A stretch of 5,415 bases of DNA, taken from NCBI GenBank assembly GCA_027039465.1, contig JALWEA010000453.1, positions 1 to 5,415 on the forward strand, read 5' to 3'. The notes under the pieces are model-generated. The model ran no database searches. It was not told the DNA's origin and saw only the letters and a list, made by a program, of their open reading frames with translations. Position 1 is the first letter of the stretch, and every line of letters begins with the position of its first letter. A program made the translations under genes and the position numbers. This document shows positions 1-5,415 of this stretch, in pieces. The DNA comes from Calditrichia bacterium. Its GTDB lineage: Bacteria; Calditrichota; Calditrichia; Calditrichales; Calditrichaceae.

Positions 1-1
1 C

Positions 2-34
2 AAACTGACTAAATATTTGGATACGATTATCTGA
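2..34 (+). CDS. possible C-terminal end of an upstream gene (partial)
   Basis: Reading from base 2, the frame gives KLTKYLDTII and then TGA at 32-34. This looks like an amphipathic terminal helix of a cytoplasmic protein. The stop lies 14 bases before the next ATG, and the TGAGG that includes this stop could serve as the ribosome binding site of the next gene, as is common inside operons. The other two forward frames stop earlier (TAA at 10-12, TGA at 6-8), so an upstream gene could also end there. Ten residues are too few to name a family. If the call is right, the operon extends to the left of the window. Confidence 0.3.
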   Translation, partial: KLTKYLDTII

Positions 35-48
35 GGCTCTTTGAAACC

Positions 49-1569
49 ATGGGAAAGGATTCTAACAAGGTAAAGCTCAGAATTGAGCCGATGGGCAAAG
101 AGCGCATCGTTAATAAAGGTACGCCCCTAAAGGATATTCTGTTTGAATATGGCGTTGAATTTCCCTGCGGCGGTCAGGGTTATTGTGGCGGTTGCCGTGT
201 TAAATTATTAGCCGGCGATGTCAAGGATCCTGAAAAGCATAAGGAATTAAACTACAAATTAGGACTCGAACCGAACTATCGCTTGGCCTGCCAAAGTGAA
301 ATTGTGGAAGATCTTACACTGGAAATTCCGCAGTTAGAATCCATCATTCTTGCCGATAGTACGGAATTTAAATTTGAACCAAGGGAAGGTTTTGGAATTG
401 CTGTCGATGTCGGTACAACGACGCTTGTAGCCCAATTGATTGATCTTTCCAATGGCAAGTTATTAGACATCCGAACCGCCCGAAATCCACAGGCCCGTTT
501 TGGCGCAGACATCATGAATCGCGTGCAGTATGCCTTAACGGAAAAGGGGCGTAATCAGTTAATGCGCCTTATCCGCGAGAAAATCTATCATTTAATTGTA
601 GGTTTGTTAAGGGATAAGGATGTCGAGTTAAAAAAAGTGGTCATGGTTGGCAATACGGTTATGCATCATCTGTTTGGTGGGCTGGATGTGGAACCGTTAG
701 CCATGTTTCCTTTTGAACCCGAGCATAAAGAATCCTTGCATTACACACCTTCCGAATTGGGCTGGAATTTACCTGAATCCGTACAAATTATTTTCGTCCG
801 TCCTATCGGTGGCTTTGTTGGCAGCGATATTTATGCGGGGATTATCGCTTCCGGAATGGATAAAAATCCCAACCTGACCGCGTTGATCGATTTGGGCACT
901 AACGGGGAAATTGTGGTAGGCAATAAAGATAAGATGTTTTGTGCTTCAACTGCCGCCGGACCCGCTTTTGAGGGGGCAGTCATCCATAAAGGCATGTCGG
1001 CCATGTCCGGAGCTATTTCTTCGGTAAGTCTCAATAATTCTCATATTGAATATCATGTGATCGGTAATCAAAAAGCTTTGGGAATTTGCGGTAGCGGATT
1101 AATAGATGCCGTTGCCGTTTTCTTGGAAAAAGGGCTAATTGATGCCGGCGGCGCCCAGGTTAATGATGAGCAACCTTTGATGATTAGCGAAAACGTCTAT
1201 CTCACTCAAAAAGACGTGCGTGAGTTTCAACTGGCAAAAGCTGCCTTAGCAGCAGGTATGCAGATTTTAGTAAATAAACTTGGGAAATCGCTTACGGATA
1301 TTACGCGTGTTTACATTGCCGGTGGATTCGGTAATTTTATTAATCTGGAAAATGTAAAAAAACTTGGAATGATTGAAGTTTGTGAATACAAAATTTTAAA
1401 GCTCGGTAACAGCGCTCTTATCGGCGCTAAAATGCTGCTATTTACAGATGATTATGACTTTGAAAATACTTTGTCTAAAATAGAACATGTATCGTTGGAT
1501 GCCAATGTGAATTTTCAGGATATATTTGTGGAAAAGATGTTCTTTCACAATTTTATAACGGAGAAATAA
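49..1569 (+). CDS. RACo-like ATP-dependent reductive activator of corrinoid proteins ([2Fe-2S] ferredoxin + ASKHA domain)
   Basis: Cytoplasmic 506-residue protein that, by family, uses ATP and a low-potential electron to reduce inactive Co(II) corrinoid proteins back to methyl-accepting Co(I). Seen: an N-terminal plant-type ferredoxin domain (about residues 8-95) with four ligand cysteines, C40, C46, C49 and C81, in a C-x5-C-x2-C...C pattern. An ASKHA ATPase domain (DUF4445 type) follows: phosphate-1 motif VDVGTTT at 119-125, GNTVMHHLFG at 201-210, phosphate-2 motif DLGTNGE at 281-287, AAGPAFEGA at 302-310, GICGSGLIDA at 345-354 and IAGGFGNF at 423-430. The C-terminal end is typical for the family. 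At 506 residues it is shorter than the characterised Carboxydothermus RACo (about 630), because the ferredoxin domain runs almost directly into the ATPase domain. The start at 49 has TGAGG at 32-36, somewhat far away; Met15 (base 91) is an alternative, but it has no better ribosome site. The next gene begins 3 bases after the stop, so the two are surely co-transcribed. Very sure of family; the target protein is inferred from the neighbouring methyltransferases. Confidence 0.93.
   Translation: MGKDSNKVKLRIEPMGKERIVNKGTPLKDILFEYGVEFPCGGQGYCGGCRVKLLAGDVKDPEKHKELNYKLGLEPNYRLACQSEIVEDLTLEIPQLESIILADSTEFKFEPREGFGIAVDVGTTTLVAQLIDLSNGKLLDIRTARNPQARFGADIMNRVQYALTEKGRNQLMRLIREKIYHLIVGLLRDKDVELKKVVMVGNTVMHHLFGGLDVEPLAMFPFEPEHKESLHYTPSELGWNLPESVQIIFVRPIGGFVGSDIYAGIIASGMDKNPNLTALIDLGTNGEIVVGNKDKMFCASTAAGPAFEGAVIHKGMSAMSGAISSVSLNNSHIEYHVIGNQKALGICGSGLIDAVAVFLEKGLIDAGGAQVNDEQPLMISENVYLTQKDVREFQLAKAALAAGMQILVNKLGKSLTDITRVYIAGGFGNFINLENVKKLGMIEVCEYKILKLGNSALIGAKMLLFTDDYDFENTLSKIEHVSLDANVNFQDIFVEKMFFHNFITEK
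1560..1563 (+). promoter_or_regulatory. ribosome binding site for the UroD-family methyltransferase
   Basis: GGAG lies inside the last codons of the activator gene, 9 bases before the ATG at 1573. Spacing and sequence fit a Shine-Dalgarno site and support both the chosen start and translation coupled to the upstream gene. Confidence 0.6.
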
Positions 1570-1572
1570 ATA

Positions 1573-2931
1573 ATGTCAATAACCGGAAAAGAACTGATCC
1601 TTAAAACCTTTGCGCATGAAAGGGTAGAAAGAACGCCATGGATCCCTTATACCGGCGTACAAGTAGGTAAACTGATCAATGAACCTGCGGATAAACTTTT
1701 GCAGAATGAAGAATTACTCCTTACCGGCCTGCTTGAAGCGCACAAACTTTACGGACCGGATGGCATGCCGGTCGTTTTTGATTTGCAAATCGAAGCGGAA
1801 ATATTGGGCTGCGAATTAATGTGGGCCGAAAAAGCGCCGCCTTCGGTTAAGACCCATCCGCTGAGCGAAAGTAAAGAGATTCAATTCAAACTACCTCAAA
1901 AAACGGACGGTCGCCTGCCCTTGGTTTTAAATGTAATGAAACGGGTAAAGAAGGAAGTGGGTGATACAACCGCACTCTACGGTTTAATTTGCGGCCCGCT
2001 GACGTTAGCTTCACATTTGCGTGGCATGAATTTATTCATGGATATGTATGAAGACGAGGCCTTTGTTCAGCGTTTAATTGACTTTAGCACGGATGTGTTA
2101 TTACGCGTAGCCGATTTTTACATCGAAACGGGCATGGATATTATTGCCGCGGTGGATCCGATTGTTTCGCAAATATCTCCGGACAGCTTTGAGCAATTTC
2201 TCTCCAAGCCCTATTCCATGATTTTTGAACGCTTGCGTGAAAAGAACGTGCACAGCGGCTTGTTTGTTTGCGGCGATGCCACAAAAAATTTGGAAGTCAT
2301 GTGCCACACCAAGCCGGATAGCATTTCCATTGATGAGAACATCGACATTGTTGCGGCCAAGAAGATCACCGATGTGCATAATATTGTCATTTCCGGTAAC
2401 ATTCCATTAACAACGGTCATGTTGTTAGGCAACCAACGGGATAACCAGGAGATCGCCCTCGAATTGATCGACCAATTAGGAAAGCAGAATTTCATTTTGG
2501 CGCCGGGCTGTGATATTCCTTACGACGTACCGCCGGAAAATCTCATTGGTATTGGCCAGGCCGTACATGATCCTGAAGCCACAAGAATTTTGCTTAAGAA
2601 TTACCACAAAGAAACCAAGCATATCGAAGTGACCATGCCGGATTACAAAAATCTGCAAAAGCCGCTTATTGAAGTTTTTACGGTCGATTCCGCTACCTGC
2701 GCAGCCTGCGGCTATATGGCCGCCGCTGCCATGGAAATGAAAGACTATTTCGGTGATAAAGTAGATATCATTGAACGTAAGATAACAGACCCTGAAAATG
2801 TGGCTAGGTTAGAGATCATTGGGCTGAAGAATCTGCCAACGCTACTCATAAACGGTGAACCTAAATTTATTTCCATCATTCCAACTAGGGCGCAGTTACG
2901 AAAAGAAATAGAAAAATACTTGGGAAATTAA
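1573..2931 (+). CDS. UroD/MtaA-family methylcobamide methyltransferase fused to a C-terminal thioredoxin-like domain
   Basis: 452-residue cytoplasmic protein. Residues 1 to about 345 form a uroporphyrinogen-decarboxylase-like TIM barrel of the MtaA/MtbA/CmuA group, which moves a methyl group from a methyl-corrinoid protein to a thiol such as coenzyme M or, in bacteria, probably tetrahydrofolate. Seen: N-terminal GKELILKTFAHERVERTPW, then GPLTLASHLRG at 141-151, the zinc-site segment FVCGDAT at 231-237, SIDEN at 252-256 and PGCDIP at 311-316. Cys233 and Cys313 match the two zinc cysteines of MtaA-type enzymes. The usual His two residues before the first Cys is Phe231 here; His227 is the nearest histidine. 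From about residue 363 a second domain begins: a strand (PLIEVFTV), CAAC at 376-379, a helix, and NLPTLLINGE at 420-429, whose Pro422 sits where thioredoxins have their cis-proline. This domain makes the protein some 90-100 residues longer than a lone MtaA (about 340). No frameshift or internal stop separates the domains. It is not a true haem-pathway HemE: context and zinc cysteines argue against that. Acceptor substrate unknown. Confidence 0.88.
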   Translation: MSITGKELILKTFAHERVERTPWIPYTGVQVGKLINEPADKLLQNEELLLTGLLEAHKLYGPDGMPVVFDLQIEAEILGCELMWAEKAPPSVKTHPLSESKEIQFKLPQKTDGRLPLVLNVMKRVKKEVGDTTALYGLICGPLTLASHLRGMNLFMDMYEDEAFVQRLIDFSTDVLLRVADFYIETGMDIIAAVDPIVSQISPDSFEQFLSKPYSMIFERLREKNVHSGLFVCGDATKNLEVMCHTKPDSISIDENIDIVAAKKITDVHNIVISGNIPLTTVMLLGNQRDNQEIALELIDQLGKQNFILAPGCDIPYDVPPENLIGIGQAVHDPEATRILLKNYHKETKHIEVTMPDYKNLQKPLIEVFTVDSATCAACGYMAAAAMEMKDYFGDKVDIIERKITDPENVARLEIIGLKNLPTLLINGEPKFISIIPTRAQLRKEIEKYLGN

Positions 2932-3015
2932 TGGGTGTAATGAATCCTAAAAACAACGCGTTATAATTTTTGAAATGGCTAAAATAAACATTGGATAAGT
3001 CATATCCTTTGATTC

Positions 3016-3042
3016 TCCCTTTCGGATGCATCCGTGAAGGGG
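3016..3042 (+). other. imperfect hairpin in the gap before the GTPase gene
   Basis: In the 154-bp gap 2932-3085, TCCCTT (3016-3021) can pair with AAGGGG (3037-3042, one T-G pair). Inside a small asymmetric internal loop, CGGA (3023-3026) pairs with TCCG (3031-3034) around a TGCA loop. The core CGGATGCATCCG is a perfect 12-base palindrome, so it could equally be a protein site on DNA. ATCC at 3004-3007 may extend the fold by pairing with GGAT at 3048-3051. No T-run follows, so it is not a classic intrinsic terminator. It may be an RNA processing or stability element, an attenuator, or an operator. The rest of the gap shows no recognisable gene or RNA. Confidence 0.4.
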
Positions 3043-3085
3043 ATAGGGGATGGGCCAAAAATATTTACAAAATTAGTAAAGATAC

Positions 3086-3994
3086 ATGTCCCAAAAACCA
3101 CAAATTATTTTGGTAACCGGCTTTCTTGGCTCCGGTAAAACGACGCTGATCAATCGATTGATTAAGCAATATCGATCAAAGAAACTGGGGCTGATCATTA
3201 ACGATTTCGGGCAGATCGCCGTCGATGGTATACTGCTAAGGCAATGGGTTGATAAAACGAAAAGCAATGATTCCGAAATTTATGAAATCGCCAACGGCTC
3301 CATCTTCTGTACCTGCCTTAGCGCCGAATTGGTTAAAAGCTTAAAGCATTTTGCGGAAATTGAACCCGATGTGCTGCTGATTGAAACTTCCGGCCTTTCC
3401 GATCCTTCCACTTTTGCAAAAATCTTAAGCGATAATAATCTGGATCAGGTTTACGAACTAAAAGCTTCCATTGGCATCGTGGATGCGGTAAAAAGTTTGA
3501 AGCTGGCTTCAAAGATTGTCGCCATCGAAAAGCAGATCACAAGCAGTAACATTATCCTGATTAATAAAACCGATCTCGTTACGAATGAAGCTTTAAATGA
3601 TGTGGCCCAGTTTGTCCGACAATTAAATCCCACCGCGCTAATCATTAAAACAACGTATGCACAGATGGATTTTTCCTTGTTAAATTTCCGGAGAGATACG
3701 GCTGTTGATGAAAAGGCCGTATCGTGCAATACGGTAAAATCACGTCCAGGCAGCGTTATACTGCCGCAAAAAGAAATTTCACAAAGTGCCCTCGAAGAGT
3801 ATTTCCAAAACATCAAAGATAAAATTTTCAGAATCAAAGGATTCCTTAAAATCGGCGACGAAGACTATTACATTTCGGACAACAATGGTCAACTTCAAAT
3901 CGAAAAATCAGAACAACCGGTCGAGCAATATGGTTTGTCCGTATTGGTTCCACAAGACCAAATACCAATCATATCAAAATATTGGACAAAATGA
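3086..3994 (+). CDS. CobW/COG0523-type P-loop GTPase (putative metal or cofactor chaperone)
   Basis: 302-residue cytoplasmic GTPase of the CobW/HypB/UreG (G3E) class, whose members insert metals or help handle metal cofactors. Seen: Walker A GFLGSGKTT at 12-20, NDFGQIAVDG at 39-48 (usually NEFG...D), Walker B and switch ETSGLSDP at 100-107 (usually ETTGLADP), the guanine-specificity motif NKTD at 160-163, and a short C-terminal CobW_C-like region from about 230. The usual metal-binding GCxCC is changed: after Asn70-Gly71 the residues are S-I-F-C-T-C, leaving only Cys75 and Cys77. The histidine-rich stretch of many family members is absent; His88 is the only histidine. The start is fixed by an in-frame TAA at 3077-3079 just upstream; the ribosome site is weak. 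Its stop TGA (3992-3994) is 11 bases before the mtaB ATG, so expression is coupled to mtaB. A role in loading zinc into the methyltransferases or in corrinoid handling is inference from position. Family certain, substrate unknown. Confidence 0.9.
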   Translation: MSQKPQIILVTGFLGSGKTTLINRLIKQYRSKKLGLIINDFGQIAVDGILLRQWVDKTKSNDSEIYEIANGSIFCTCLSAELVKSLKHFAEIEPDVLLIETSGLSDPSTFAKILSDNNLDQVYELKASIGIVDAVKSLKLASKIVAIEKQITSSNIILINKTDLVTNEALNDVAQFVRQLNPTALIIKTTYAQMDFSLLNFRRDTAVDEKAVSCNTVKSRPGSVILPQKEISQSALEEYFQNIKDKIFRIKGFLKIGDEDYYISDNNGQLQIEKSEQPVEQYGLSVLVPQDQIPIISKYWTK

Positions 3995-3996
3995 AC

Positions 3997-4003
3997 GGAG
4001 GAG
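3997..4003 (+). promoter_or_regulatory. mtaB: strong ribosome binding site deciding the mtaB start
   Basis: GGAGGAG begins just after the GTPase stop codon and ends 2 bases before ATG 4006; counted from the GGAGG core, the spacing is 4 bases. It is the strongest Shine-Dalgarno match in the window. The upstream in-frame TTG (3982) and ATG (3991, overlapping the GTPase stop as ATGA) have no such site, and using them would place this motif inside the coding region. This favours 4006. Confidence 0.7.
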
Positions 4004-4005
4004 AA

Positions 4006-5376
4006 ATGCAAATTTTTAATAAATTGGAGATTAACAATCCGGAAGAACTTTTATATGGCATAAGCACTCATCCGGTAAAGTGCGGAAACGGATTAACCAT
4101 TGGCGCTGGCCAGGTTTATCCTGAAATCAATTTTACATTACCGACTATGTCCATCGCACAAGAAACAATGGAGGAAGTACGGCAGCATTACGCCGAAATC
4201 ATTCGTGATATTACTACCCGCGCAAAAAAGCTTAATTCCCTGGGATTTGTAGTGGAATTTGAGCAATTGCCTCCGCTTTCCGAAAATGCCGAGTGGGGTG
4301 CAGAGATTACGCAATTATTAAAATCCGAATTAAATAAATTTTATGAAGATACAGGAATTCCCAATGCCCTGCGCGTAACGATAATTGATCTGCGTGATGC
4401 TGAGCGTCCCCCGATGCTTAGAACAGGAAAGATGAGCGAGAAAACATTACAGGCTTTTCGCAGTGCTGCTCAGGCCGGAGCCGATATTCTTTCTATTGAA
4501 TCGGTTGGTGGAAAAGAGGTACATGACCAATGTTTGATGTACGGTGATATAAAGGGTATTATTGCCAGTCTGGGAATTTTAGCCTGTCGTGATATGGCTT
4601 GGTTGTGGGATGAAATTACCCAAATAGCACATGAATATCACTGCGTACCAGGCGGTGATACGGCCTGTGGTTTTTCAAATACGGCCATGCAGTTGGCAAG
4701 TCAGGGCATGCTGCCTAGCGTTTTAGCGGCCTTAGACCGTGCAGCCAGCGCTCCACGTAGTCTAATGGCTTATGAGCATGGCGCTGTGGGACCTTCCAAA
4801 GATTGTGCCTACGAAGGACCTATTATCAAAGCAATTACCGGGTATCCTATCAGTATGGAAGGAAAATCATCCTGTTGCGCTCATTTTAGTCCTTTGGGCA
4901 ATATTGCCGCTGCTGCTGCCGATTTGTGGAGCAACGAGTCTGTACAAAATGTACGTTTGCTAAGCGGTAACGCACCTGAAGCATTTATGGAGCTATTGGA
5001 ATACGATTGTCGTCTATTTAACACCGCGCTGGATACAGGGAACGGACTTACCTTGCGTAACATGCTGGTACATAGCGACATGCCGCACAGTGTGGAAGCG
5101 CTGATGTTAGTGCCTGAAACGGTCGTGGATATTGCGCAGGCCATTGTGAAAGAACAGAACGGTTACCAGCGCACCAAGGCAGCAGTGTTAGTGGGCATGC
5201 AGCACATAGAAAATGCTTTAAAAAATAATCAATTATCTATTTCAGAATTGGAAATAAGCTGGTTGGAAAAATTACAAAATGAGCTATTGACCTTGCCGGA
5301 AAACGAAGACGAGGCGCTGGATTATCTTAAAATGATGTACGGCGAGCTATTCCTGCCAGAGGCGTATGGTTTGTAA
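4006..5376 (+). CDS. mtaB: methanol:corrinoid methyltransferase MtaB
   Basis: 456-residue cytoplasmic zinc enzyme that binds methanol and transfers its methyl group to the Co(I) corrinoid of its partner MtaC, the first step of methanol use in methanogens and acetogens. It matches Methanosarcina barkeri MtaB, as I recall that sequence, nearly end to end: YGISTHPVKCGNGLTIGAG at 17-35 (barkeri FGVSKYPVKAGLDLEIGAG), WGAE at 97-100, the segment around IESVGGKE at 164-171, GGDTACGFSNTAM at 216-228, SAPRSLMAYEHGAVGP at 248-263 and AYGL at the end. The zinc ligands Glu164, Cys220 and Cys269 of the barkeri enzyme correspond to Glu165, Cys221 and Cys267 here, so the site is intact. Length is close to the usual 460. 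The start at 4006 is chosen for its GGAGGAG ribosome site; a TTG at 3982 or ATG at 3991 would add 8 or 5 residues. It is linked to the GTPase upstream and, with no gap, to another reading frame downstream. Methanol is the expected substrate; a related simple methyl compound cannot be excluded. Confidence 0.94.
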   Translation: MQIFNKLEINNPEELLYGISTHPVKCGNGLTIGAGQVYPEINFTLPTMSIAQETMEEVRQHYAEIIRDITTRAKKLNSLGFVVEFEQLPPLSENAEWGAEITQLLKSELNKFYEDTGIPNALRVTIIDLRDAERPPMLRTGKMSEKTLQAFRSAAQAGADILSIESVGGKEVHDQCLMYGDIKGIIASLGILACRDMAWLWDEITQIAHEYHCVPGGDTACGFSNTAMQLASQGMLPSVLAALDRAASAPRSLMAYEHGAVGPSKDCAYEGPIIKAITGYPISMEGKSSCCAHFSPLGNIAAAAADLWSNESVQNVRLLSGNAPEAFMELLEYDCRLFNTALDTGNGLTLRNMLVHSDMPHSVEALMLVPETVVDIAQAIVKEQNGYQRTKAAVLVGMQHIENALKNNQLSISELEISWLEKLQNELLTLPENEDEALDYLKMMYGELFLPEAYGL

Positions 5377-5415
5377 ATGAATCCGATTTTTCAATTTGAA
5401 CCAACCGTAGATGAA
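5377..5415 (+). CDS. start of a further gene, cut by the window edge
   Basis: An ATG directly follows the mtaB stop (TAAATG) and stays open for 13 codons (MNPIFQFEPTVDE) to the last base of the window. The nearest purine-rich site, AGAGG at 5358-5362, is 14 bases away, so initiation may rely on ribosomes finishing mtaB. In known methanol operons mtaC, the corrinoid protein, often follows mtaB and would be the functional expectation. The 13 residues neither show MtaC features nor rule them out. Confidence 0.45.
   Translation, partial: MNPIFQFEPTVDE

Noticed and set aside
1573..2610. True uroporphyrinogen decarboxylase (HemE) of haem synthesis
   Set aside because: The zinc-type cysteines (233, 313), the fused redox domain and the methyl-transfer neighbours all point to the MtaA/MtbA branch instead.
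2962..2967. Promoter with a perfect TATAAT
   Set aside because: No TTGACA-like hexamer lies at 16-18 bases upstream, and the surrounding gap is AT-rich, so the match is likely chance.
2955..2972. Intrinsic terminator from AACGCGTT followed by a T-rich run
   Set aside because: The palindrome is only 8 bases with no room for a loop, and the pairing does not extend outward, so a stable stem is unlikely.
2932..3085. Cobalamin riboswitch in the gap, expected given a corrinoid pathway
   Set aside because: The gap is only 154 bp and I see no B12-box-like sequence or the multi-stem layout of that class.
3149..3162. 14-base perfect palindrome ATCAATCGATTGAT
   Set aside because: It lies inside the conserved Walker A helix codons of the GTPase and is best explained by coding constraint and chance.
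3451..3837. Minus-strand open frame of 128 codons within the GTPase gene
   Set aside because: It mirrors a well-supported gene, shows no recognisable domain and has a cysteine- and serine-rich composition typical of antisense shadows.
3982..4005. Longer mtaB start at TTG 3982 or ATG 3991
   Set aside because: Neither has a ribosome site, and the strong GGAGGAG just before 4006 would then be coding. The family alignment does not need the extra residues.

Overview
The window holds a compact, all-plus-strand gene set for corrinoid-dependent methyl transfer. The main substrate is very probably methanol, because the last complete gene is a clear MtaB (methanol:corrinoid methyltransferase) with every zinc ligand in place. 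The source is most likely an anaerobic bacterium. The activator has a plant-type [2Fe-2S] ferredoxin domain as in bacterial RACo, whereas the methanogen activator RamA carries [4Fe-4S] centres. Genes are tightly packed, and two of them have purine-rich Shine-Dalgarno sites. Base composition looks low-to-mid 40s % GC by eye and even across the genes. The phylum cannot be fixed from the sequence.

Layout: (1) 1-34, possible last codons of an upstream gene. (2) 49-1569, a RACo-like reductive activator with an N-terminal [2Fe-2S] domain and a C-terminal ASKHA ATPase domain. (3) 1573-2931, a UroD/MtaA-type methylcobamide methyltransferase fused to a C-terminal thioredoxin-like domain with a CAAC motif. 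(4) 2932-3085, the only real gap (154 bp), with an imperfect hairpin and a G-rich stretch but no convincing promoter, terminator or riboswitch. (5) 3086-3994, a CobW/COG0523-type P-loop GTPase with a rearranged metal-binding cysteine motif. (6) 4006-5376, mtaB. (7) 5377-5415, the first 13 codons of a further gene that runs off the window.

How they may work together: MtaB would split methanol and put the methyl group on a Co(I) corrinoid protein (MtaC, not seen here). The UroD-family enzyme would pass the methyl group on to a thiol or folate acceptor. The RACo-like protein would re-reduce corrinoid that has slipped to inactive Co(II), using ATP. The CobW-type GTPase may deliver metal (for example Zn to either methyltransferase) or help handle the cofactor; this last role is inference from position.

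The most unusual points are the methyltransferase-thioredoxin fusion, the Phe at the usual zinc-ligand His of that enzyme, and the atypical cysteine motif with near-absence of histidine in the GTPase. No RNA genes, mobile elements, CRISPR arrays or long repeats were seen.
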